Shown here one piece after another: positions 22,790 through 29,314 of a stretch of DNA of 29,314 nt (position 1 is its first letter; every line of letters begins with the position of its first letter). Both the position numbers and the translations under genes were made by a program. Below the pieces are notes generated by a model. It was given only the letters and a program-made list of their open reading frames with translations. It made no database searches and had not been told where the DNA came from. The stretch comes from Holophagaceae bacterium (GTDB taxonomy: Bacteria; Acidobacteriota; Holophagae; Holophagales; Holophagaceae), in contig PMJK01000097.1 in NCBI GenBank assembly GCA_003158505.1, forward strand, positions 1 through 29,314. The letters are read 5' to 3'.

Positions 22790-23478
22790 CCGCCTCCTTT
22801 GATCCCCAGCGCTGCGATTCCAGTCCCCTGGACGAAGCCCGGCTTTTCGAGCTGCTTGAGCAGCCCGAACACTGGCCCGAGGATCCCGCCATCCAGGCCG
22901 AATTGGTGGACCTGCTGGAACTGCACTTGGCCTTGGGAATCCACGGTCCGGCCCTGGCCGAAGACCTGGCGTCCGCGCCCCGCGCCCGCTGGACGACGTC
23001 CTGGTCTCTGGCCGCGGCGGCCGTGCTCCTGATGGCCCTGGTTCCCGCCGCCTACACGGTCCGGCGCACCCAGACCCTGCGGGTCCTGGCCCAGGACACT
23101 GTCCGCCTGGAACAGCTGGCCCGGAAGCGCACCCAGGACCGGGCCTGGATCGCCTTCTTCCAGCAGAGCACGACGCTGCTCCAGGACTTCGAGCAGAACC
23201 CGGCCCTATGCAAGAAGGGTGAGGAGGATCGGCGGCAGGAACGCGACATGGCCGTGGTTCTCCTCGAGGCCAGCCATCAGCTGGCCGCGCAGGGGGCACC
23301 CAGCAAGGACGCCGAGATCATCCGCGCCAGCCTGCACACCTGGCTCTCTGAGGTGGCCTTCGAAGACAGCTGTCTCAGCCCTGAGCGGGCGAGGGAGCTC
23401 CGTCAGTGGGCCGAGGCCCACAATCTGGAATCCGAAGCCGGGCGCATGGAACGCCGCCTCCGCGGGGATGGCGCATGA
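22786..23478 (+). CDS. Single-pass membrane protein, candidate anti-sigma factor
   Basis: 230 residues directly after the sigma gene, coupled by ATGA. Residues 1-66 are cytoplasmic and acidic (LFELLEQPEHWPEDPAIQAE, LVDLLELHLALG), a single membrane helix follows (about 71-90, WSLAAAAVLLMALVPAAYTV), and the remaining 140 residues are helical and extracytoplasmic. The operon position and topology are those of anti-sigma factors. The zinc motif H-x3-C-x2-C is absent, so it would be outside the ZAS group if it is one. Two Cys in the outer part (near residues 143 and 195) could be redox-sensitive, which is speculation. No sequence signature proves the role. Confidence 0.65.
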   Translation: MTASFDPQRCDSSPLDEARLFELLEQPEHWPEDPAIQAELVDLLELHLALGIHGPALAEDLASAPRARWTTSWSLAAAAVLLMALVPAAYTVRRTQTLRVLAQDTVRLEQLARKRTQDRAWIAFFQQSTTLLQDFEQNPALCKKGEEDRRQERDMAVVLLEASHQLAAQGAPSKDAEIIRASLHTWLSEVAFEDSCLSPERARELRQWAEAHNLESEAGRMERRLRGDGA

Positions 23479-24278
23479 ACATGGGCCTCCTCATGGTGAT
23501 TCCGGCCCTGGTGCTCCCGGCGCCCCTGGTCGTCCTGGCGCCGGACAACGCGGCCGAGGCACTGTTCCGTCAGGCCCGGGATCTCCGCTATGCCCAGCGC
23601 TGGTTCGAAGCGACCCAGGCCTACCGCACCCTGCTCCGGGAATTCCCTTCCTCCCCGCGAGCCATCGATGCCCGCTACTGGCTGGCCTCCAGCCTCGAAC
23701 AGGATCAGCGCTGGGACGAGGCCGCAGAAGCCTACACCGAGTTCCTGGCGAAATATCCCGATCAGCGAATGCTCGGCAAGGAGGCCCGGCTCAATCGCGT
23801 GCGCTGCTGGGGCATCCGCCAGTGGGACAGCCCAACAGCCACCGCGGGCTTGGCCAGCTCATTGTCCGATGAACGCGAGGAGGTCCGTATCGCCGCGGCC
23901 CTGCAACTGGCCAAACATCGGGACACTCGGGTGCTGCCCGTGCTCCAGGCCGGCCTGCGGGTGGATGTCTCCTCCGAGGCCTGCCGTCTGGCCCTCCTCT
24001 CCATGGGCGCCCAGCCTCAGGCCGCGGGCCCGGCCCAGGGACGTTTTCTGGTAGTGCGGGTAAAGGAACGTGGCAAGGCCGAGGCCCTCACCGTGCGCCT
24101 GGCCCTGGGCCTCGCCCGGGCCGTCGGCGGGTACCTGTCAGACGAGCAGCTCCGCCAGGCCAAGAAGAAAGGCGTGGATCTGGAGCGGCTCATGGACCAG
24201 GCCCTCAACGCACCCAAGGGCACGGAACTTTTCAGCCTGGATGACGGCAAGAGCACCGTGACGGTGACGGTCGAGTAA
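23475..24278 (+). CDS. TPR and HEAT-like repeat protein, probably exported
   Basis: 267 residues, coupled to the previous gene by ATGA. A hydrophobic N-terminus (LLMVIPALVLPAPLVVLAP) may be a signal or anchor but has no preceding basic residue. TPR units follow (AEALFRQARDLRYAQRWFEA, then TQAYRTLLREFPSSPRAIDA, then ARYWLASSLEQDQRWDEAAE), reminiscent of the YbgF/CpoB-type TPRs. Residues about 120-180 look like HEAT units (LSDEREEVRIAAALQLAKHR). The last 80 residues (from RFLVVRVKERGKAEALTVRL) are distinct, with no motif I recognise. A partner of the sigma/anti-sigma pair or a periplasmic sensor is possible. A small perfect hairpin follows the stop at 24278. Confidence 0.65.
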   Translation: MNMGLLMVIPALVLPAPLVVLAPDNAAEALFRQARDLRYAQRWFEATQAYRTLLREFPSSPRAIDARYWLASSLEQDQRWDEAAEAYTEFLAKYPDQRMLGKEARLNRVRCWGIRQWDSPTATAGLASSLSDEREEVRIAAALQLAKHRDTRVLPVLQAGLRVDVSSEACRLALLSMGAQPQAAGPAQGRFLVVRVKERGKAEALTVRLALGLARAVGGYLSDEQLRQAKKKGVDLERLMDQALNAPKGTELFSLDDGKSTVTVTVE

Positions 24279-24291
24279 GCGGGTTCCCGCT
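24278..24291 (+). terminator. Small hairpin at the end of the ECF operon
   Basis: AGCGGG (24278-24283), TT and CCCGCT (24286-24291) form a perfect inverted repeat that overlaps the stop codon. There is no T-run after it, and the next gene begins 22 bases later in the same direction, so it is at best a weak terminator. Confidence 0.3.
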
Positions 24292-24312
24292 AAGCTGGAG
24301 GGTCGAGGGCCC

Positions 24313-26124
24313 ATGTCCAGCATTCGCCGTTTCTACCGGGATCACCTGCTCCGGTTCCTGCCCGCCATCCTGGGCGGGATGTTCCTGCTGCTGGCCGCCG
24401 GGCTCTGCCAGTCCCTGCTGATCGGCAGCCTCAACTTCGTCTTCAAGGACAACCTGCACATGGCCCCCCCCGGCGCCAAGGCCACCGGGGCCTTCGCCGC
24501 GCTGGACCACCTGAAGCTCTGGCTCATGGCCCACCTGCCCCAGCGCTCCGACTTGCAGCAGAGTTCGCACTTCGTCCCCATCCTCCTGGTCAGCCTCTTC
24601 CTCATGAAGGGTCTGCTCGGATATGCGGGCACGCTGCTGATGGTCCGCTCAGGCATCCGTGCCACCCAGGAGTTGCGGGAGCGGCTGTTCGCCCACCTGC
24701 TGTCCCAGGAGCCAGCCTTCTTCCAGAAGCATCCGGTGGGGGAGCTCATCACCCGCTGCATCTCGGATGTGGGCGCCGTGCAGGGCATCGCCAGCAACCA
24801 GTTGGCGGAAGCGGTGCGGGAGATCTGCCTGGCCGTAGCCATGGTGTCCGCCCTCCTCTGGATGGACTGGAAGCTCTCCCTGACCCTCTTCATCGCCGGG
24901 CCCCTCGTGGTGATCCCCGTGCGGAAGCTGAGCCGCCGGATCCGCGCCGTGAATCACCGGAACCAGGAAGCCTCCAGCCACCTGCTCCAGCGCCTCAAGG
25001 AGGTCTTCAGCAACATCCGCGTGGTGCTCGGGTTCGCGCGCGAGGACTTCGAGGTCCAGCGGTTCAAGAAGCAAAATTTCGAGCTCTACCGCCTGGGGAT
25101 GAAGAGCGCCCGGGCCTCCGCCCTATCCACCCCGATCATGGAACTCGTGGGCGGATGCCTGCTGGCGGGACTGGTGGCCTATGCCTCGGCGGAGATCCGC
25201 TCGGGTCGCCTCACCGGGGCGGATTTCTTCACCTACCTGCTGGCGGTCTACCAGCTCTACGACCCCCTTCGCCGGCTCACCAAGCTCAACAACGAGGTCC
25301 AGGTGGCCACCGCCAGCCTCGACCGCGTCTACAGCATGCTCAGCCGGACCTGTGAACTCCCCACGGTGGCTGCTCCCACTCCCGTTCCCACCACCCCGAC
25401 GATCCTGAGATTTGAGGACGTGCAGTTCGCCTACGATGCCAAGCATCCAGTCCTGCGCGACATCGACCTCGAAGTGCGCTCCGGGGAAACCGTGGCCCTG
25501 GTGGGCGGCAGTGGCGGGGGCAAGACCACCCTGGTGAACCTCGTGCCGCGCTTCTTCGATCCCACGGCGGGCCGCCTCACCCTGGACGGCATCGATCTGC
25601 GGGACTTCGACCCCCGGGATCTGCGGAAGCACATCGGCATCGTCACCCAGGAGACCCTGCTCTTCATGGATACGGTGCATGACAACATCGCCTACGGCCT
25701 GCAAGCCAGCCGGGAAACCGTCATCGAGGCCGCGAAAAAGGCCCATGCCCACGAGTTCATCACGGCCCTACCCAAGGGCTACGACACGCCCCTGGCCGAG
25801 ACGGGCTCCAGCCTCAGCGGCGGCCAGCGCCAGCGCCTCGCCATCGCCCGGGCCCTCCTGCAGGACCCGCCCATCCTCATCCTGGACGAGGCCACGAGCG
25901 CCCTGGATACCGAAAGCGAGCGCGCCGTGCAGGCGGCACTCGAAACCCTCATGCAGAATCGCACCACCCTGGTCATCGCCCACCGCCTCAGCACCATCCA
26001 GCGGGCCACGCGGATCTGCGCCATGAAGCATGGTCGCATCGTCGAAGAAGGCACCCACGATGAGTTGATCTCCCGCGATGGCGAGTACGCCCGCCTGTAC
26101 CGGCTGCAGTTTGCCCAGGCATGA
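24313..26124 (+). CDS. MsbA-like ABC exporter (fused membrane and ATPase domains)
   Basis: 603 residues, the normal length for a half-transporter. The membrane domain (about 1-350) begins with a predicted helix (FLPAILGGMFLLLAAGLCQS). The ATPase domain has Walker A VALVGGSGGGKTT (about 396-408), a Q-loop (IGIVTQE), signature LSGGQRQR (about 501-508), Walker B ILILDEATSALD (about 521-532) and the H-loop VIAHRLST (about 554-561). All catalytic residues are present. Homodimers of this type flip lipid A core or other lipids across the inner membrane. The insertion between helices 1 and 2 (FKDNLHMAPPGAKATGAFAA) is larger than in E. coli MsbA. A drug exporter of the same family cannot be excluded. 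The ATG at 24313 has GGAGGG upstream. It precedes queA by 24 bases. Confidence 0.88.
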   Translation: MSSIRRFYRDHLLRFLPAILGGMFLLLAAGLCQSLLIGSLNFVFKDNLHMAPPGAKATGAFAALDHLKLWLMAHLPQRSDLQQSSHFVPILLVSLFLMKGLLGYAGTLLMVRSGIRATQELRERLFAHLLSQEPAFFQKHPVGELITRCISDVGAVQGIASNQLAEAVREICLAVAMVSALLWMDWKLSLTLFIAGPLVVIPVRKLSRRIRAVNHRNQEASSHLLQRLKEVFSNIRVVLGFAREDFEVQRFKKQNFELYRLGMKSARASALSTPIMELVGGCLLAGLVAYASAEIRSGRLTGADFFTYLLAVYQLYDPLRRLTKLNNEVQVATASLDRVYSMLSRTCELPTVAAPTPVPTTPTILRFEDVQFAYDAKHPVLRDIDLEVRSGETVALVGGSGGGKTTLVNLVPRFFDPTAGRLTLDGIDLRDFDPRDLRKHIGIVTQETLLFMDTVHDNIAYGLQASRETVIEAAKKAHAHEFITALPKGYDTPLAETGSSLSGGQRQRLAIARALLQDPPILILDEATSALDTESERAVQAALETLMQNRTTLVIAHRLSTIQRATRICAMKHGRIVEEGTHDELISRDGEYARLYRLQFAQA

Positions 26125-26148
26125 GTTGAGTCTGGAGCCTGCATCCCC

Positions 26149-27225
26149 ATGAAGCGCTCCGACTTCCATTTCGATCTGCCGCCGGACCTCATCGCGCAGC
26201 ACCCCACGCCAGACCGCGATGGCGCGCGTCTGCTGGTGGTGGACGCCCGGACTGGAATCCGCACCCACCACACCATCCGGGACCTTCCAAACCTCCTCCC
26301 AGCGGGCTGCATCTGCGTGCCGAACGATGTCCGGGTGCGGCATGCCCGCCTCTTCCTCCGCCGCGCCGGCGGCGGGGCGGGGGAGGCGCTCCTGCTGCGA
26401 AGTCTCGGTGGAGGCGTGTTCGAGGCCCTGGTGAGGCCCGGCGCCCGGCTCAAGCCCGGCGCTTCGGCAGCCGTCATTGACCCGGTCTCCTCGGCCGAGC
26501 TGGCCCGGATCGACGTGCACGGGACGCTGCCGGAAGGCCTCCGGACGGTCCGGGTCCACGGGAAACATGGCCTGGACTGGGACGAGATCGACCGCATCGG
26601 CCGCCTGCCCCTGCCGCCCTACATCGAGCATCTGGCGGATTCCGACGACGAGACCCGCTACCAGACGGTGTTCGCGGCCAGGGAAGGCGAAGCGGTCGCG
26701 GCCCCCACCGCAGGGCTCCACTTCACGCCGGAACTCATCGCGGCCCTGCAAGCCCGCGGCTGCGGCTGGCACCCCCTGAGGCTCCACGTGGGCCTTGGCA
26801 CCTTCCGCCCCATGACCACCGAGCGCCTCGAAGATCACGCCATGCACGAGGAACGCTTCGAAATCCCGGGTGGGACCGCGGCCGTCCTAGAGCCCATTCT
26901 TCTGGATCGGTCCAGGCCCGTTCTCTGTATCGGCACGACCTCGCTGCGCACACTGGAAGGCGCATGGGATGGCAATCGCCTCGCACGGAAGGGCTCCACC
27001 CGGCTGTTCATCACGCCGGGCTACCGGCTGCGCACAGCGGATCACCTCCTCACCAACTTCCACCTGCCGGAGAGCACTCTGTTCGTGCTGGTGTCGGCGC
27101 TGCTCGGGCTCGACCTAGCCCAGACCGCCTACGCCGAGGCAGTGCGAGAGGGTTACCGCTTTTTTAGCTACGGCGACGCCATGCTGATACAGAATGCGCG
27201 ACCGCGATCTGAATCCGAGTTTTGA
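26149..27225 (+). CDS. queA: S-adenosylmethionine:tRNA ribosyltransferase-isomerase (QueA)
   Basis: 358 residues, the usual length. It opens with the classic SDFHFDLPPDLIAQHPTPDR and has landmark blocks: IEHLADSDDETRYQTVFAAR, then GEAVAAPTAGLHFTPELIAA, then LHVGLGTFRPM, then CIGTTSLRTLEGAWDG, then FITPGYRLRTADHLLTNFHL, then PESTLFVLVSALLGLD and GYRFFSYGDAMLI at the end. QueA transfers the ribosyl part of SAM to 7-aminomethyl-deazaguanine in tRNA, making epoxyqueuosine, a wobble-base modification. It is 24 bases after the ABC exporter; the ribosome site at the ATG (26149) is weak, so translational coupling is possible. No other queuosine genes are in the window. Converges with the membrane protein at 27261. 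Confidence 0.96.
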   Translation: MKRSDFHFDLPPDLIAQHPTPDRDGARLLVVDARTGIRTHHTIRDLPNLLPAGCICVPNDVRVRHARLFLRRAGGGAGEALLLRSLGGGVFEALVRPGARLKPGASAAVIDPVSSAELARIDVHGTLPEGLRTVRVHGKHGLDWDEIDRIGRLPLPPYIEHLADSDDETRYQTVFAAREGEAVAAPTAGLHFTPELIAALQARGCGWHPLRLHVGLGTFRPMTTERLEDHAMHEERFEIPGGTAAVLEPILLDRSRPVLCIGTTSLRTLEGAWDGNRLARKGSTRLFITPGYRLRTADHLLTNFHLPESTLFVLVSALLGLDLAQTAYAEAVREGYRFFSYGDAMLIQNARPRSESEF

Positions 27226-27260
27226 TAAAGAAACCGATTCACCAGGTGGATCTTTAAGTC

Positions 27261-27608
27261 CTAAAGATATTCCACGAACTGATGGATCACGGGAATCCGA
27301 TGTTTCTTGCCCTTGGTGGCCTGGAGGATGCTCGTCACGGACATGCCCAGGCACCAGAGCAGCCAGAGGGGCAGAAGAACCCGTGTGGCTACGGTCCCAA
27401 AGATAGGGAAGAGACCGATGATCACCAAGGCCAGGGTGAATACGCATTCGGCAAAGGCCAGAATCACGCCCTGGCGCGCGTGCCATAGCAGTTCTGAATC
27501 CTCGCGATTCCGCATGTAGGGCAGGAAGGCCCAGGGCCCGGAATAGCACAGGATCAGATCTCGTAATCGCTCCCCCACGTAGAGGGGGGTCGGGACATCC
27601 AGGGCCAC
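27261..27608 (-). CDS. Small DUF4870/Tic20-like membrane protein
   Basis: 115 residues. It starts with a soluble section (RLRDLILCYSGPWAFLPYM), then an E-x-LLWHARQG element that matches the H-A-R-Q-x pattern of DUF4870 and Tic20-like proteins. Two or three membrane helices follow (GVILAFAECVFTLALVIIGL, VATRVLLPLWLLWCLGMSVT), then a charged K-G-K-K-H-R-I-P-V-I-H-Q-F tail resembling the typical family end. These proteins have no known biochemical role. The start is a GTG at 27608 with GGAGGT five bases upstream. It lies 45 bases downstream of the TauE/SafE-like gene and may share its transcript. Confidence 0.72.
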   Translation of the reverse strand: MALDVPTPLYVGERLRDLILCYSGPWAFLPYMRNREDSELLWHARQGVILAFAECVFTLALVIIGLFPIFGTVATRVLLPLWLLWCLGMSVTSILQATKGKKHRIPVIHQFVEYL

Positions 27609-27653
27609 GGCAACCTCCGGGTCGAGGATAGCGCAACAGGAGGGCCGGAGGGC

Positions 27654-28439
27654 CTAGTGACCCCGGAGCGCCACCAGCAGGGCCATCAGCAGCACAACGC
27701 CGGCGTAGATCTGCTTCAATTTCGCACCTCGCGTCCGCGTCGCCACCCGGGCCCCGCCCAATGCGCCGATGGCGAAGCCGACGGCCACGCCGAGGATCAC
27801 CCACCAGGGCAACCCGCCCTGGGCCCGGGCATAGACATAGACACCGGGCAGGCCGATGGGAGGCAGCATCATCATCAGGCTGGCCATTTGCGCCTCATGC
27901 TGGGTCATCCTGAATCTCGAGGCCAGCAGCGGGACCACCACCACGGCGCCTCCCAGACCCGTCAGGCCGGACACCAGGCCCGCCAGGAACCCGATGGGAA
28001 GACCCCAGGTCCAGAGCCCCGACAGATCGATGGGATCCGTTCCGCGATCCACCAGGACAGGCTCCTGGCGCAGGAAGGTATGGACCGCGATGAAGACCAG
28101 GAAGGCCGCATAGCCCCAACGCATGAGGGTCGAAGGAATCTGGTTGGCCACCGTGGCGCCGCCGTAGATTCCGAAGAGGAAGGCCAGGATGAGCACGCCC
28201 ACCAGGGGGACGCTGGAGGCGATGCCCCGGCGCCGGTACTGAAGCACCGCCGGAAGTCCCGTGGGGAGCAGCATGGCTGCCAGGGTGGCGCCCTGGGCGC
28301 GGTGCTGGTCCAGCTTCAGGATCAGTCCGAGCAGGGGCACCATGACAATGCCGCCACCCACCCCAAACAGACCCGCAAGGAAGCCCCCGCAGAGGCCTGT
28401 ACCCAGCCCCGCCAGCAAATGGACTGAATCAGCGGTCAC
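27654..28439 (-). CDS. TauE/SafE-family sulfite/sulfonate-exporter-like membrane protein
   Basis: 261 residues with about eight membrane helices in two related halves. Each half starts with the family's glycine-rich motif: GLFGVGGGIVMVPLLGL (about 24-40) and SGLTGLGGAVVVVPLLAS (about 157-174). The second half also carries the L-P-x-x-x-P-G-V-Y segment. Members transport sulfite, sulfoacetate or other sulfur or organic anions out of the cell, but many are unassigned. Nothing nearby shows a sulfur pathway, so the substrate is open. The start is a GTG at 28439. Divergent from the phosphoesterase-like gene at 28478, with about 40 bases between the starts, so the promoters must overlap. Confidence 0.85.
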   Translation of the reverse strand: MTADSVHLLAGLGTGLCGGFLAGLFGVGGGIVMVPLLGLILKLDQHRAQGATLAAMLLPTGLPAVLQYRRRGIASSVPLVGVLILAFLFGIYGGATVANQIPSTLMRWGYAAFLVFIAVHTFLRQEPVLVDRGTDPIDLSGLWTWGLPIGFLAGLVSGLTGLGGAVVVVPLLASRFRMTQHEAQMASLMMMLPPIGLPGVYVYARAQGGLPWWVILGVAVGFAIGALGGARVATRTRGAKLKQIYAGVVLLMALLVALRGH

Positions 28440-28477
28440 GATTCACCCATTCCCCCTCCAGAGGATTCTGCGCCCGC

Positions 28478-29284
28478 GTGTGTTCCAATGGAAGGTTGGA
28501 GGATCTGGTGCAGGCGCAACTCAGCGAAGACGTGGTACTCGACAGTCGCCGGGCCTTGTGGCTGCCCCGGCAGAAGACCCTGGTGCTGTCGGACCTCTTC
28601 ATTGGCTTAGGCGCGACCCGTCGGCGGAGGCCCGACCCCATGCCCGCCACGGCCCACATGGAAATCTGGGAGCGGGTCTTCAGCCTCATCGATGACTATG
28701 CCCCCGAGCAGGTGGCCCTGCTGGGGGACCTCAAGCCCAGCCAAGGGAATGTGGAGGGCGACGAGGCCGAGGAATTGCGCACCATCTTCCGCAAACTGAA
28801 GACCGGTGGCCGGACCGTGATCCAGGTGGTGGGCCATCCCGAACGGAGCGACGGTCCCGCCCTGGAGGGCACGGGCATCCAGCCCGTAGAACAGCTTCGC
28901 GTGGGCCCCTTCACCCTGATGCATCGCCGGCGGATCTTCGTCTATCCCCGCCACGATCCGGCTCACGGATTCTGGATCAACGGCGGCGTGCACCCTCTCT
29001 TCGCCGTGCCTTATCTGGACCCGACCGGTGGGCCAGATTGGATCAGGCTTCCGGCTTTCCTCTTCACGGGCTACGCCCTGGTGATGCCACCCTTCGTCAG
29101 CTACGCGCAGGGTTTCGAGGTCATCCAGCCCGAACGACTGCCCCGTCAGGCCCGGGCCTGGACCTTGCTGGCCGATCGGCTGAGCCCTCTGTCGCTGACC
29201 GATCTTCCCCCCACGCCGGAACACCTGCGCACCCTCACCCGCCCCGCCCGCAAGGGCAAGGAATTGGGTAAGCCCAAAGAATAA
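28478..29284 (+). CDS. Metallophosphoesterase-fold protein with degenerate active site (PdeM-like)
   Basis: 268 residues from GTG 28478. The order of blocks follows the DNA-ligase-associated PdeM phosphoesterases: LVLSDLFIG (about 35-43), LLGDLKPSQG (about 81-90), VVGHPERSDG (about 117-126), a LMHRRRI segment and INGGVHPLF (about 167-175). In active enzymes these read D-L-H, G-D-L-x-H, G-N-H-D/E, and G-H-x-H. Here D39, D84 and a final His (172) remain, but the D-L-H His is Phe, the G-N-H motif is G-H-P and the first His of G-H-x-H is Gly. It is therefore probably inactive or altered. The start is uncertain: an in-frame GTG at 28508 has GGAGGA four bases upstream. No ligase or helicase partner is nearby. 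Confidence 0.7.
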   Translation: MCSNGRLEDLVQAQLSEDVVLDSRRALWLPRQKTLVLSDLFIGLGATRRRRPDPMPATAHMEIWERVFSLIDDYAPEQVALLGDLKPSQGNVEGDEAEELRTIFRKLKTGGRTVIQVVGHPERSDGPALEGTGIQPVEQLRVGPFTLMHRRRIFVYPRHDPAHGFWINGGVHPLFAVPYLDPTGGPDWIRLPAFLFTGYALVMPPFVSYAQGFEVIQPERLPRQARAWTLLADRLSPLSLTDLPPTPEHLRTLTRPARKGKELGKPKE

Positions 29285-29289
29285 GGGAC

Positions 29290-29314
29290 CTACTTCTTCT
29301 TCGCCCTGGGCATC
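29290..29314 (-). CDS. C-terminal end of a gene that continues past the right edge (tentative)
   Basis: Only the last eight codons of a possible minus-strand gene are visible: MPRAKKK and a TAG stop at 29292-29290. A lysine-rich tail close to the end of the convergent gene is a common layout, but the fragment is too short to identify. Confidence 0.3.

Noticed and set aside
25768..26847. Minus-strand open frame of about 360 codons
   Set aside because: It is antisense to the ABC ATPase domain and queA, both unmistakable on the plus strand.

Overview
The window is GC-rich bacterial DNA, dense with genes and with few gaps. A Gram-negative motile bacterium fits: there is a flagellin export and cap gene set, an MsbA-like lipid exporter, a putative lipoprotein and an ECF sigma factor. 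The DUF4388-TPR protein next to a Pkn-type Ser/Thr kinase, plus the overall codon style, suggest Acidobacteriota class Holophagae (Geothrix or Holophaga-like). That placement is inference; no rRNA or other phylogenetic marker is present.

Positions 1-2112 hold a divergent pair: a PLP-dependent group II decarboxylase (cut by the left edge) and an ATP-grasp-like protein. Positions 2304-16057 are all on the minus strand and read as one flagellar filament and modification region. In transcription order it contains a DUF4388/TPR protein, a short flagellin behind a sigma-28-like promoter, FlaG, FliD, FliS and a FliT-like protein. Next come the relic of a glycosyltransferase, three closely related TPR-glycosyltransferases in tandem, a fourth divergent one, a methyltransferase and an AT-richer CgeB-like glycosyltransferase. 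The likely theme is glycosylation of the filament by a family that expanded through tandem duplication. A (GATTT)5 tract lies just upstream of one copy.

Positions 16215-21141 are plus-strand: a membrane Ser/Thr kinase divergent from the DUF4388 gene, RNase III, a HisA-like barrel protein whose first catalytic Asp is Asn, and a HEAT-like repeat protein of unknown role. Positions 21192-24278 form a tightly coupled four-gene operon, each junction a 4-base ATGA overlap: putative lipoprotein, ECF sigma factor, single-pass membrane protein (candidate anti-sigma) and a TPR/HEAT protein. Then come an MsbA-type ABC exporter and QueA.

Positions 27261-28439 carry two minus-strand membrane proteins (DUF4870/Tic20-like, TauE/SafE-like). 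Positions 28478-29284 carry a metallophosphoesterase-fold protein that has lost most metal ligands. The right edge catches the last codons of a probable minus-strand gene. I saw no tRNA, rRNA, CRISPR array, insertion sequence or phage gene.
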